Below, one piece after another: positions 8,499-17,100 of a stretch of DNA of 64,000 bases. The notes below the pieces were generated by a model. That model was not told the origin of the DNA. It did no database searches and was given only the letters and a program-made list of their open reading frames with translations. Made by a program: the position numbers and the translations under genes. The DNA is from a virus. Location of the stretch: IMG/VR virus record IMGVR_UViG_3300032246_002986, positions 22,541-86,540 of that record, one strand, 5' to 3'. Within the stretch, counting starts at the first letter, position 1. Each line of letters begins with the position of its first letter.

Positions 8499-9455
8499 TT
8501 AAGCTACAGTCACGTTGCCCACATTAGTAAATGCGCCCCAAGTATTGGCCAAATATGTGGTGATAGGGGGATACACTGTGCCTACGGTTGCTGTGGTACC
8601 TACTACTGTGTCTCCAAAGTCAGATGCAGTTTTACCTGTACCTGTGGTATCTGCAGCCGCATCCACAAAGCTGACTTTGATCAAAATCCTGTTGCCAGTG
8701 TCGCCATTGCCATTGATGTTAGTGCCACCAGTTGTGCTTGCTTCTATTTGTATATAGTTAGATGTGTAATCTGCTGCGCTGGGACTATCAAACACTTTAA
8801 ACCAAATGGTGGGTGTACTTGTCAACTGATAATAACCACTGGTTGTCAAGTTAGTGCCTGGTGTGAACCCAGTGCCAGTGTATCCGCTAGTACTAGCTCT
8901 GATATACCAGGTGCCTAAACCAGTATTTAAAAAACTGTTCCAATAAGTACTTTTGTTATTACCAGATAAACTAGTTCCACTGGCGTTAATTTGAATTTGA
9001 CCGCCAGCATTAAAGAAATATCTAGCAGCATCACCTGATGGAAATGTTACCAGATAATAAAAAATAGCGTTGGTGGTCCAGGTGGTGCTACTGGATGTCG
9101 TACCTGTATTGAGAGTACCAGTACCAAAATTCGCATAATTTGTCAATTTGTTAGATTGTAAAGTAGTGATACTGCTACTCAGTGAGCTGAGATAAGTCAC
9201 GATACCGCTAGCAGTCGGCCCAGTCAAACCAGTAGTGGTTCCACTGCTTTGATGTTGACTCATTGAGTTCATTCTGCTTATCATAGTTGCCCAGTCACTT
9301 GCGGCAACCACAGTGCTAGTACCTAGGTTAGTGCTTAGATTACCAGTTTGTCCATATCCACTGGAACCACTTCCTGCACTCCATAAAGTGTTTACACTGG
9401 TTGCAAAACCATTGTAATCCGCACCCTGAATCAAACCACCTGATGAATATGCCAT
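8499..9455 (-). CDS. Virion structural protein, tail-fibre-like
   Basis: 318 residues, extremely rich in Gly, Ser, Thr and Asn, without cysteine and with few charged residues, as in phage fibre and appendage proteins. It begins SSGGLIQGADYNGFATSVN, an N-terminal form shared by structural proteins of aquatic T4-like phages (from memory of that group). The middle resembles repeated beta strands (NTGLGTWYIRASTSGYTG, YNYIQIEAST-type). A late promoter GATAAATA lies 19 bases upstream and AGGA precedes the ATG. It is the last virion gene before the host-type promoter of the next operon. Exact location on the particle is unknown. Confidence 0.7.
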   Translation of the reverse strand: MAYSSGGLIQGADYNGFATSVNTLWSAGSGSSGYGQTGNLSTNLGTSTVVAASDWATMISRMNSMSQHQSSGTTTGLTGPTASGIVTYLSSLSSSITTLQSNKLTNYANFGTGTLNTGTTSSSTTWTTNAIFYYLVTFPSGDAARYFFNAGGQIQINASGTSLSGNNKSTYWNSFLNTGLGTWYIRASTSGYTGTGFTPGTNLTTSGYYQLTSTPTIWFKVFDSPSAADYTSNYIQIEASTTGGTNINGNGDTGNRILIKVSFVDAAADTTGTGKTASDFGDTVVGTTATVGTVYPPITTYLANTWGAFTNVGNVTVA

Positions 9456-9474
9456 AACTTCCTATCCTTGTACC

Positions 9475-9482
9475 TATTTATC
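9475..9482 (-). promoter_or_regulatory. Late promoter, GATAAATA
   Basis: GATAAATA on the minus strand, 19 bases before the ATG at 9455. It matches seven of eight positions of the T4 late promoter TATAAATA and overlaps the stop codon of the upstream fibre gene. The same box recurs before other virion genes in this window. Confidence 0.75.
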
Positions 9483-10866
9483 TGACGCCAACAACCACTT
9501 GTATTAATTGTATGCTGTTGTCTTCTATGCTTTCCAAGGCCTTGCCTAGTATGCATCCTGGCACATATTTTTTGGGGTCCATTCTTTGACCAACTCCGGG
9601 ATTAGTGCTTGTGACGATACAATCACCTTGAGCTACAGGACCTTGCACATTAACGGGGACCTTGCCGGTTAGTGCTATGGGTAGTCCTGCGCTTTCCCCG
9701 TTGTCATTCATCAAGAATGCAGGGTAATCACTGAGCACCCCAGCTACTCTGGGATCGTATTCTTTGTCGGTCATCTCCACTTCCGCTTGTCCACCGAATA
9801 CCACGATTGCGTAGGGATGCAAGGGACTGCTGGGACGATAACATTCGGCCAAATCGGCGTATTTTGCTGTGGTACTAGTACCATAAAAATTTATACCGTA
9901 GATGCTATTAAAGCTGCTGGTTGTGCTACCAATGTTTGCAGTTACATTGCTTAATGGCACAACGCTATTTGCCACACGATAATTTGTAGCATACATATCA
10001 CCAAACATAGTACTGGCTGTACCTATACTCTGGCTGTTGTTGCTACTAGGAACAACTGCGCCAGCCATTGTTAGACCAGTAAGTGTGCCTAAACTTGTTA
10101 TGTTGCCCTGTGCTGCACGACTAACGGCAACCGCAGTTCCTAACAAATCACTATTAATTGCGCTGCTGACAGTCAAACCGGTCAATGTGCCTACGCTTGT
10201 CACATATGGTTGGTTATTTTGTGTCAATGTACCATACAGATTGGTACCTGATCCGCCAAAGATAGTGCTATTGACATTGAAACCAGGTTTAACAGTGCTA
10301 AATCCAGTGGTGTTGATGGGCGGACTAGCCGGTGTGAATTCCACATCCTTGCTGATGATAGCAGTGAGGATACCGTTGGCATACATAGCCAACACTACTC
10401 TGGGAGTACCATTGCTATCTATGATATCCAGCGGACGAGCTTGTGTCTCTTGTTGTGTGGTAGTATATACTGGACCAACTGTCTGCCACGCACTACCTGT
10501 GTATATTTTCAGCTGATTGTCGTTGGATTTATACCAAAGATCGCCCTGTGTCAGGCTATAGGTGGGCGCACTGCTGTCACTGTAGATGGTAGTGATGTTG
10601 CGCCACTGTGTACCAGTGTATACCAACAGGTAACCGTTGTGGATAGTCCCGTCCAGGCCTGTGGGATTGTAATAAATCTGCCCTTGCTGGGGGTTGCTGG
10701 GTCTGCTGGTACCAGCAAAATTTGTCATTATACTGACTAGATTTTGTTGCATCAACTCCCCATAATTTGGGTAGTTTTTACCAATCAAAACAAGACTGGT
10801 CGTGGTATTTCTTTCACCTGTACCAATCGAAAATGTGCCACTGGGTGCAACTATATTATATGACAT
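9478..10866 (-). CDS. Tail-fibre/appendage protein, shared N-terminal module, G2-like C-terminus
   Basis: 462 residues. An N-terminal module (roughly 1-130) with the signature LVLIGKNYPNYGELMQQN and two tryptophan-containing repeats (GDLWYKSNDNQLKIY type) is shared with three other genes nearby. The centre carries beta repeats. The last 115 residues, starting at YADLAECYRP, contain DPRVAGVLSDYP and a glycine-rich GDCIVTSTNPGVGQ stretch. They are closely similar to the C-terminus of the next gene and resemble the C-terminal domains of phage neck-appendage proteins (peptidase G2 type, cited from memory). It is transcribed from a late promoter 20 bases upstream. Confidence 0.72.
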   Translation of the reverse strand: MSYNIVAPSGTFSIGTGERNTTTSLVLIGKNYPNYGELMQQNLVSIMTNFAGTSRPSNPQQGQIYYNPTGLDGTIHNGYLLVYTGTQWRNITTIYSDSSAPTYSLTQGDLWYKSNDNQLKIYTGSAWQTVGPVYTTTQQETQARPLDIIDSNGTPRVVLAMYANGILTAIISKDVEFTPASPPINTTGFSTVKPGFNVNSTIFGGSGTNLYGTLTQNNQPYVTSVGTLTGLTVSSAINSDLLGTAVAVSRAAQGNITSLGTLTGLTMAGAVVPSSNNSQSIGTASTMFGDMYATNYRVANSVVPLSNVTANIGSTTSSFNSIYGINFYGTSTTAKYADLAECYRPSSPLHPYAIVVFGGQAEVEMTDKEYDPRVAGVLSDYPAFLMNDNGESAGLPIALTGKVPVNVQGPVAQGDCIVTSTNPGVGQRMDPKKYVPGCILGKALESIEDNSIQLIQVVVGVR

Positions 10867-10886
10867 GATCTCACCTTATACAAGTA

Positions 10887-10894
10887 TATTTATT
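10887..10894 (-). promoter_or_regulatory. Late promoter, AATAAATA
   Basis: AATAAATA on the minus strand, 20 bases before the ATG at 10866. It overlaps the TAA stop codon of the upstream fibre gene (10893-10895), so terminating one gene and starting the next share the same bases. Confidence 0.72.
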
Positions 10895-12290
10895 ATACAC
10901 GACCAACTACTACTTCTATAACTTTTATAGTGTTTTCCAGATGATCTTCCAGACTTTTTCCTATTACACAACCAGGACAGTAAGAAATAGCGTCCATTCC
11001 TTGCCCTACTCCGGCAGTGCCGCTTGTGACGATTTGCTGGCCTTTCTGGACCGGTCCCCATACAGCGCAAGGCACACGCCCCTGTAGTGCTATAGCCAGG
11101 TATGTTTCATCGTCGTTTTCGTTCATAAGATAAGCAGGATTGGTACTCACTACGCCGGCCACTCTAGTATCGTGGCTCATATCCGTGGTAGTTATCTCTG
11201 CGGTACCACCAAATACTACTATGGTACCTGGAGGATAGTGCTGATCTGCTTTATATCTTTCAGCCAAATCTCCATATCTTGCAGTAGTACTGGTACCAAC
11301 GAAACTGACGCCGTATACAGTGGACCAATAGGCAGTGGCATTGCCCAGCGTGATACTGTTGTTGCTGCTGGGTATGACCTGACCAGCTGATGTCAGCCCA
11401 GTCAAATTGCCCACGCTGGTGATGTTGGTTTGAGCAGCGGTACTGATAGTTCCCGTAAGTGTTGCACCAGTATTGCCTATCAATGATGCGTTGATTGTAG
11501 CCGCATACAATGTGCCGTTGACATTGGCTGTGCTGAATGTGCCAGTATTGGCTGTGTTAGCGCCAATGGCGCCGGTGAAATAACCTGTAAGTTGACCACC
11601 CGAACTTGTTGTGACACTTGTAGCTACCACACTGTTAGGTGTGTTGGCACCCAGTGCACCAGTTAGATATCCATTGACCTGACCGCCCGAACTTATGATA
11701 AGGTTGGCGGCTTGTGCCGTGCCGGTGGTTAAAATCGTACTGGTTAGAGTAAGGTTCGCCCCACTGAAAGTTGTGCCTGCGTTACCTATAGTCGCTGCAT
11801 TTAGTGTTCCGGCAGTCAGTGTACCGTTTACTTGTGTGCTGCCAGTTGTGATACTGGTGAATGATCCAGTGTTGGCTATGTTGGCGCCGACTGCACCGTT
11901 AAGATAACCGTTAACTCGACCACCGTTACTGGCATAGAGATTAGATGCAGTAAAGCTACTTGTAGCTGTTATGGTACTAGCAGTGATACTGGTGTTTACA
12001 ACTAAACTACTTAGATGCCCGTAGACTGTCTGCCAGGTAGTACCGTCCCAGACGCACAGGTAATTGTTGACATTATCCCACCACACTTGTCCAGTTATGG
12101 GGTTGGCTGGGCCTGGGAAAGGACTGCTGAAATTTTCCAGCAGATACACGAAATTTTCGTTCAATGCTGTGCCATAAGTGGCATAGTTCTTGCCTATTAG
12201 CGTGAGGCTAGTTAAGGACGTGTCAATACTGTTGTCGTTCACTGTGCCCAGAGTAACTGTTTGGGCGTAATTCTTTATCGTATAGGCCAT
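10893..12290 (-). CDS. Tail-fibre/appendage protein with three internal repeats
   Basis: 465 residues, with the shared N-terminal module (LTLIGKNYATYGTALNEN, then VWWDNVNNYLCVWDG). The middle has three copies of a GG-x-V-N-G-Y-L-x-G-A-x-GAN unit (nt about 11540-11930), typical of repeated beta turns on a fibre shaft. The C-terminal 115 residues (YGDLAERYKADQ to the end) are paralogous to the neighbouring gene's C-terminus, including DTRVAGVVSTNPAYLMNE. The pair probably arose by duplication. A GATAAATA late promoter lies 20 bases upstream. Its receptor or position on the virion is not known. Confidence 0.72.
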   Translation of the reverse strand: MAYTIKNYAQTVTLGTVNDNSIDTSLTSLTLIGKNYATYGTALNENFVYLLENFSSPFPGPANPITGQVWWDNVNNYLCVWDGTTWQTVYGHLSSLVVNTSITASTITATSSFTASNLYASNGGRVNGYLNGAVGANIANTGSFTSITTGSTQVNGTLTAGTLNAATIGNAGTTFSGANLTLTSTILTTGTAQAANLIISSGGQVNGYLTGALGANTPNSVVATSVTTSSGGQLTGYFTGAIGANTANTGTFSTANVNGTLYAATINASLIGNTGATLTGTISTAAQTNITSVGNLTGLTSAGQVIPSSNNSITLGNATAYWSTVYGVSFVGTSTTARYGDLAERYKADQHYPPGTIVVFGGTAEITTTDMSHDTRVAGVVSTNPAYLMNENDDETYLAIALQGRVPCAVWGPVQKGQQIVTSGTAGVGQGMDAISYCPGCVIGKSLEDHLENTIKVIEVVVGRV

Positions 12291-12310
12291 TGCTATCCAC
12301 CGGTTAATAA

Positions 12311-12318
12311 TATTTATC
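12311..12318 (-). promoter_or_regulatory. Late promoter, GATAAATA
   Basis: GATAAATA on the minus strand, 20 bases before the ATG at 12290, in the short gap between two fibre genes. Confidence 0.78.
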
Positions 12319-12340
12319 TAGGATGGAAAAATGATATTTT

Positions 12341-13459
12341 TTAATCTAAGCCGGTGCCGCTGCCGTCCGTGCCTGTTGCACCCGTACCACCAGTTCCATT
12401 GGGGTCGCCGGTGCCCGAATCATTTCCCGTGTCTATCACAGGACAAGGATCTGGCACATACACACGTGGAGCGTGTGTGGTCGCAGGGCAAGCTGTGTAA
12501 CCCATATAAGTGCTGTAACTAAGTTGAGTGAACAGGCAATTAAGGCCGGTCTTGTATCTTCCGGAATTGTCCGGATTGGCCACATAATATCCCGGACCGT
12601 TTTCTATGTACGGACCCTGATTTTGTATAGGTCCTGCACCCAACGGGTTCCTGGGACCAGATCCCACACCAGGAAATATTGCTGCTCCACATATACCCAT
12701 GCTTATGGTGTCGCTGAATATTCCACCATAACCCCAAGCACGGGCCACAGGTCTGGCAGTATATCCGTCCCATTCCACTTCATAAATGTGTTGGAAACTG
12801 GTATCGGTAGTTCCAGCATCCCACTTGACCAATGCCGCTTCATTCTGAAAAAAACTGAAATTTTCAGGAAAAACTCTGCCAGTCAACTGTTCTCTACCGT
12901 CGTATCTTAATCCTGTATTTCCAGCGCCAAAACTTATAGCATCCGAATACGGATGGGGTATATTGTAAGGCACATTATATACGCCGCTGGCATTGGGTAA
13001 GAGATAATGTGAGATATAATTTGCAGGTCTGCCTATCTGCAGATATACTTCCACCACTTGATTGACTGATAAGTTGTTGGTAAAAAATCCCGGGCTATCC
13101 TTGCCATAATTATCAGGTGTACCGAAATATACTGGTATCACTACCCAGGTTCCCGCAGCAGGCCTATCCAATGCTTCGAACACATCCATGGGTATACCTG
13201 GTAGATAATATGTGTTGACACCAGGACACTGGCGTTGTTGGCCTATTATCTGTACAATTCCTGTTCCGCAAGCGAAGGGCGGTGTGAATCTTTTACCATA
13301 GAAATACTCGAAATTTAACGTATTCTGAATGAATCTACCATAACCACCGTCATCTGTCCACCAATTCTGGTAGTAATAGGATCCTAGATCCGATCCATAA
13401 CTGTGCGGTTCGTCAATGATATCTTGGAAACTGAGCACACCGCTTGTTTTAATTGTCAT
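12341..13459 (-). CDS. Virion structural protein with Gly/Thr/Asp-rich tail
   Basis: 372 residues. It opens with TSGVLSFQDIIDEPH, a start often seen in phage fibre-associated proteins, and is rich in Tyr, Gly, Asn and Pro. Six or more cysteines are spread through the chain (for example PFACGTG, RQCPGV, GLNCLF, TACPAT, DPCPV), unusual for this region and possibly disulphides or metal ligands. The last 30 residues are a Gly-Thr-Asp low-complexity tail. It overlaps the S74-containing fibre gene by 11 nt and has no late promoter of its own, so the two are co-expressed; it may bind or cap that fibre. No family recognised. Confidence 0.62.
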   Translation of the reverse strand: MTIKTSGVLSFQDIIDEPHSYGSDLGSYYYQNWWTDDGGYGRFIQNTLNFEYFYGKRFTPPFACGTGIVQIIGQQRQCPGVNTYYLPGIPMDVFEALDRPAAGTWVVIPVYFGTPDNYGKDSPGFFTNNLSVNQVVEVYLQIGRPANYISHYLLPNASGVYNVPYNIPHPYSDAISFGAGNTGLRYDGREQLTGRVFPENFSFFQNEAALVKWDAGTTDTSFQHIYEVEWDGYTARPVARAWGYGGIFSDTISMGICGAAIFPGVGSGPRNPLGAGPIQNQGPYIENGPGYYVANPDNSGRYKTGLNCLFTQLSYSTYMGYTACPATTHAPRVYVPDPCPVIDTGNDSGTGDPNGTGGTGATGTDGSGTGLD

Positions 13460-15467
13460 TTAGCTTATCCTGCAGGATGGCTACCTTTTCATTCAGCGTT
13501 TTGATAGCTTCTATCAACAGCGGAACGATCTTTTCGTAATCCACTGCCAGTTTGCCATTAGTTCGTTCCACCACCGCTTCAGGAAGGATGTTCTGTATTT
13601 CTTGTGCTATCACACCCACATCGTGTTTACGGATAAAATGGCCATCTTCGCCGCCATGGTATGTCAAATATTCGTCTGACCAATCGAACTCCACTCCGTT
13701 TATCTGGCATACTTTAGCCAGTGCATCTGGAATTTTAACGATATTTTCTTTCAGTGTTTTGTCGCTGGCAGTAAAGCTGAAAATGTTATCTGCTGCACGA
13801 ATGGTTCCTGGTGCTCCGCTAGATGTGTTTGCTGCCAGAGCAGAACCTGCTATGCCGCTGCTGCTGTTGATATTGCCGCCAGCAGTGATGCCGTTAACCA
13901 CGGTGATGCTATTACCAACGTTCAATCTTTTGGTTATGCCTACACCACCGTAAAAAAGACTGGGGCCGCTGGAATAACTGGTACTATCTGATGTGCTGCT
14001 TACACCCAATGTGGCTGTGGTTACATATCCTGTGGTAAGGAGATTGGTAACACCAGTATAACCGCCTGATGTTATTAAATTTAGATTGTTGGTGCCCACG
14101 ATACTATCACTACCACCAAAAATACTAACATTGCCGCTTACAAGTGCAGGAGTGTATACCGCCGTATTGGCATAAAGGTTGGTAGAGCTGGGTATGCTCC
14201 AAGCACCATTCGTATATACCAAACGATCAGTATTATTGACCACTACAGCAAGACCATTTCCGTCGGTCCTGCCTTGGATGGCACTGTTTCCAGTTGTGCC
14301 TTTGAAATAAATGGTGCTGGTTCCATTCAATTTTTCGTTGCCATTGACTGTGAGCACTTCACTGCTGTCGGTAGTAGCTATGCTCACTTGTGTAGCATCT
14401 ATGTTATTGGCGCTGAGAGTGTCGCTCACTGCCACATTTGCCACATTGACATTCGCTGCAATCGTGGCACTGTCGGACAATGTTATGCTGGAGAACGATG
14501 CAGCACCGGTGACACTCAACGTGCTCTGTAATGCCGCGGCACCTGAAATGCTTAAGGTGCCCGTACCTGTTATGTTTTGGGAATTTAAATTCACACTCTC
14601 CACTGTACTGATGAATTTAACATAGCCGTTGGAAAAGATTTTTTGTGCCAAGATGTTGTTACCAATACTGTTGGTCACATTCACATTGATGTTACTACCG
14701 GCAGTATTATTGGTGAGGGTTGTGTAGGTGCTCGTTGTAGCTACAGATAATGTATTGTTGTTTCCCAGATTTACTGTGTTTTTAAAATTTTGCACACCAT
14801 AGAAATTATTGTTTACATCCAGACGAGCATAATTTGCAGCAACCACATTGCCCAACTGTTCTGAATTGGTGGCACTACCATCGAAATTATAACCTATGGC
14901 ATTGTTTATGCCCGGTTTCAGACTGATGAAACCTGCGATGCCAGGTTCAGGATAAAAAGTATCATTAGCGATTATACTGACCAACACGTTATGGTTGTAA
15001 ATTTTCGTTACCACATAGCTGTTGTTGTTTATATCTGCCAGGGTATCTACTTCGAAACCGCTTTTTTGTTGTGCAGAACTATAAATGGGGCTGATTATAC
15101 GGTAACTGGCTGTGTTTTCATCATAATACTTCAGCTGCTGCGTGTTGCTGTCATACCAGAAATCTCCGGTTTTGTTTGTGGTAGGGGCCACCGTGCTGTT
15201 GACAACATTGTTCAATGTCCTGAAATTAGCATCATATACTTTAAGTTGTCTGTGTGTTGTATCGAACCATAATTGCCCAGTCTGGGGATGTAATGGACTA
15301 TCACTGTTAGCGAAATTTTCCATCAGTTTCACAAAACTTTCTGCGATGATCTCGCTGTAAGCTGTGTAACCTATGCCAACTAATTGCAAGCTGGTGTCAT
15401 TATTCAAACTGCCGTCCTGGACGGTAGTGACTAGATTATTTGATGAATTTCTTACGCTATAGCTCAT
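13449..15467 (-). CDS. Tail fibre with C-terminal S74 intramolecular chaperone
   Basis: 672 residues. The N-terminal module (LQLVGIGYTAYSEIIAES, then GQLWFDTTHRQLKVYD and GDFWYDSNTQQLKYYD) is shared with three other genes here. A long Asn/Ser/Thr-rich beta region follows. The last 105 residues form a peptidase S74 chaperone domain: S568-DKTLKENI, then GVEFDW, VGVIAQEIQNILPEAV and VDYEKIVPLLIEAIK, ending in a short coiled coil. In this family the domain assists trimer folding and then cuts itself off just before the Ser-Asp. The mature fibre would thus end near residue 567. A GATAAATA late promoter lies 15 bases upstream. Confidence 0.85.
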   Translation of the reverse strand: MSYSVRNSSNNLVTTVQDGSLNNDTSLQLVGIGYTAYSEIIAESFVKLMENFANSDSPLHPQTGQLWFDTTHRQLKVYDANFRTLNNVVNSTVAPTTNKTGDFWYDSNTQQLKYYDENTASYRIISPIYSSAQQKSGFEVDTLADINNNSYVVTKIYNHNVLVSIIANDTFYPEPGIAGFISLKPGINNAIGYNFDGSATNSEQLGNVVAANYARLDVNNNFYGVQNFKNTVNLGNNNTLSVATTSTYTTLTNNTAGSNINVNVTNSIGNNILAQKIFSNGYVKFISTVESVNLNSQNITGTGTLSISGAAALQSTLSVTGAASFSSITLSDSATIAANVNVANVAVSDTLSANNIDATQVSIATTDSSEVLTVNGNEKLNGTSTIYFKGTTGNSAIQGRTDGNGLAVVVNNTDRLVYTNGAWSIPSSTNLYANTAVYTPALVSGNVSIFGGSDSIVGTNNLNLITSGGYTGVTNLLTTGYVTTATLGVSSTSDSTSYSSGPSLFYGGVGITKRLNVGNSITVVNGITAGGNINSSSGIAGSALAANTSSGAPGTIRAADNIFSFTASDKTLKENIVKIPDALAKVCQINGVEFDWSDEYLTYHGGEDGHFIRKHDVGVIAQEIQNILPEAVVERTNGKLAVDYEKIVPLLIEAIKTLNEKVAILQDKLNDN

Positions 15468-15482
15468 TATGTTTCCCCTGAT

Positions 15483-15490
15483 TATTTATC
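15483..15490 (-). promoter_or_regulatory. Late promoter, GATAAATA
   Basis: GATAAATA on the minus strand, 15 bases before the ATG at 15467, in the gap after the C1q-like fibre gene. Confidence 0.78.
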
Positions 15491-15493
15491 AGG

Positions 15494-16414
15494 TTAACCT
15501 ACGAGACTGATGCTCATATTGCTGTATTTGTAATCTATGACGCCCAAGCTATCAGCACTCACTTCCATCTGTAGGATATCACCCTGATTGCAGGTCAATA
15601 ATCCAGTGGCAGTCATGGGAATACTGACAGAATTGGTATGATATGCACGACTCATTACAGGCGTAGCTGCTTGATTCTGGTACCAGACCACCTGTTGATT
15701 GGTGGCAGTATTATAACCCAAACTATAGACAGTACCAGAGACTTGATATACCCCAGCCACAGGACAAGTAAACACGCCTGTACTGGTATTGAAGTAGTTT
15801 CCAGTATTGATAGCAACTGTGCTGGGTTTCCAAGTTGTTAATTGGGTCAGTCCAGAGCCAGTTATCACTGAATTATATACATATCCACTACCGCTGAAGT
15901 TAGGATTGTATGGTACACTCATCAGTCCACTTGCCGACACTCTAAACACATTGTTACCACCAATCTGGACAATGAAGCTGTTGGTACCACTTATTTTGTT
16001 CAGTCCATCATTCGTGGTATTTGGCCCGATAGTGATCCACTGTAAAGTGTCATAAAATTTCAGCTGCTGATTGGCCAGGTCCCACCACAGGTCGTTCTGT
16101 TGGGCACTGGTAGGCGTGGTGCTGCTGTAAATGATATTGGCTAAACTTTGCCAGCTGTTGCTAGCAGTGCCAGCTCGATAGTATTTCAACTGGTGATTGT
16201 AATTGTCATACCAAAGTTGTCCCACCAATGGTGATAACGGAGCACTGACGTTGCTGAAATTCTGCAACATATAAACCAGATTCTGGTTTAATAATTGTCC
16301 ATAAGTGGGAAAGTTCTTGCCCACAAGAGTTAGACTTGTGCTGGTGGTATCTATAGTTCCATCTTGTACAGTAGCAAGGGCAGTACCGTCGCTGTTATTA
16401 ATAAAAAAGCTCAT
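15494..16414 (-). CDS. Tail-fibre/appendage protein with C1q-like C-terminal domain
   Basis: 306 residues. Residues 1-130 are the shared appendage module (LTLVGKNFPTYGQLLNQN, GQLWYDNYNHQLKYY, NDLWWDLANQQLKFYD). The C-terminal 120 residues read as a C1q/TNF-like jelly roll: the FNTSTGVFTCPVAGVYQVSG stretch is the usual start of that fold, and the protein ends with strands DILQMEVSADS and YSNMSISLVG. C1q-like heads form trimers and often bind receptors. No late promoter lies directly upstream, so it is likely co-transcribed with the gene before it, five bases away. Confidence 0.75.
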   Translation of the reverse strand: MSFFINNSDGTALATVQDGTIDTTSTSLTLVGKNFPTYGQLLNQNLVYMLQNFSNVSAPLSPLVGQLWYDNYNHQLKYYRAGTASNSWQSLANIIYSSTTPTSAQQNDLWWDLANQQLKFYDTLQWITIGPNTTNDGLNKISGTNSFIVQIGGNNVFRVSASGLMSVPYNPNFSGSGYVYNSVITGSGLTQLTTWKPSTVAINTGNYFNTSTGVFTCPVAGVYQVSGTVYSLGYNTATNQQVVWYQNQAATPVMSRAYHTNSVSIPMTATGLLTCNQGDILQMEVSADSLGVIDYKYSNMSISLVG

Positions 16415-16419
16415 TTTTA

Positions 16420-17037
16420 TTATCCTTGGCTACTTAAATTGGTGAGAGTCTGGATTCTCACTGTGTAGTCTATCTGTATCAAACGATTCAAACTTTTCTG
16501 TATGGGATGGAAGACCACGTGAGTGATCAAATTTCCAGTATTGGGAGTTCCAGCCCAGCTTTTCAATCCCAGCTCGTCGAATACAAACTGATCATTGAAA
16601 TTGGTGGTGTTGTCGAACGCCTGCTGCTGACCAGGTTCGCCATAATCCAGGGTACAAGAGACGAATATATCGCTGTACACTGTACCCGTAACGTGGCGGA
16701 TTTCCAATTTGTTGCGTGTGGGATCCAGGTTGTAGGTGCTGTTGCTGTCCACGCTTTTGTAATATGTCTGGTTATACAAGCTGGCGCTGGAACCTGAAGT
16801 ATTAGTGGGCAGATAAGTTATCACTCCCGTGGGATCCACACTGGTTCCACCGTTGCCCAGTGCCAATTCGCTTATGAATCCATATCCAGTATTAGCTAAA
16901 CTTTGCGCCAGAGCATAACTGAAATTTTCATAATGGATGGCATTCCTTTTGTCCACAAACACTTCTCCAATATCAGGATCAAATATTTTAATGTGTCCTT
17001 GCACATATACGCCGGACTTTTCGTTGGTTTCAGACAT
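16420..17037 (-). CDS. Virion structural protein in the position of T4 gp8
   Basis: 205 residues from the ATG at 17037. The open frame continues to 17100, but a GATAAATA late promoter box lies inside that extension and GGAAAG precedes the 17037 ATG by six bases, so the shorter form is preferred. The protein has GHIKIFDPDIGEVFVDKRNA near the start, a beta-rich middle and TYNLDPTRNKLEIRHVTGT. Related proteins occur beside the giant baseplate gene in aquatic T4-like phages (from memory). T4 has gp8, a baseplate wedge protein, after gp6 and gp7; similarity to gp8 itself was not seen, so only the position supports that idea. Confidence 0.62.
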   Translation of the reverse strand: MSETNEKSGVYVQGHIKIFDPDIGEVFVDKRNAIHYENFSYALAQSLANTGYGFISELALGNGGTSVDPTGVITYLPTNTSGSSASLYNQTYYKSVDSNSTYNLDPTRNKLEIRHVTGTVYSDIFVSCTLDYGEPGQQQAFDNTTNFNDQFVFDELGLKSWAGTPNTGNLITHVVFHPIQKSLNRLIQIDYTVRIQTLTNLSSQG

Positions 17038-17066
17038 TTTTTCTTTCCAAGATTGTTCTACTGGAT

Positions 17067-17074
17067 TATTTATC
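17067..17074 (-). promoter_or_regulatory. Late promoter, GATAAATA, inside an open frame
   Basis: GATAAATA on the minus strand, 29 bases before the ATG at 17037 but inside the longer reading frame from 17100. Eight of eight bases match the local late box, which argues that translation begins at 17037. Confidence 0.6.
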
Positions 17075-17100
17075 TGCACTGTATCTTGTGGTTCATTCAT

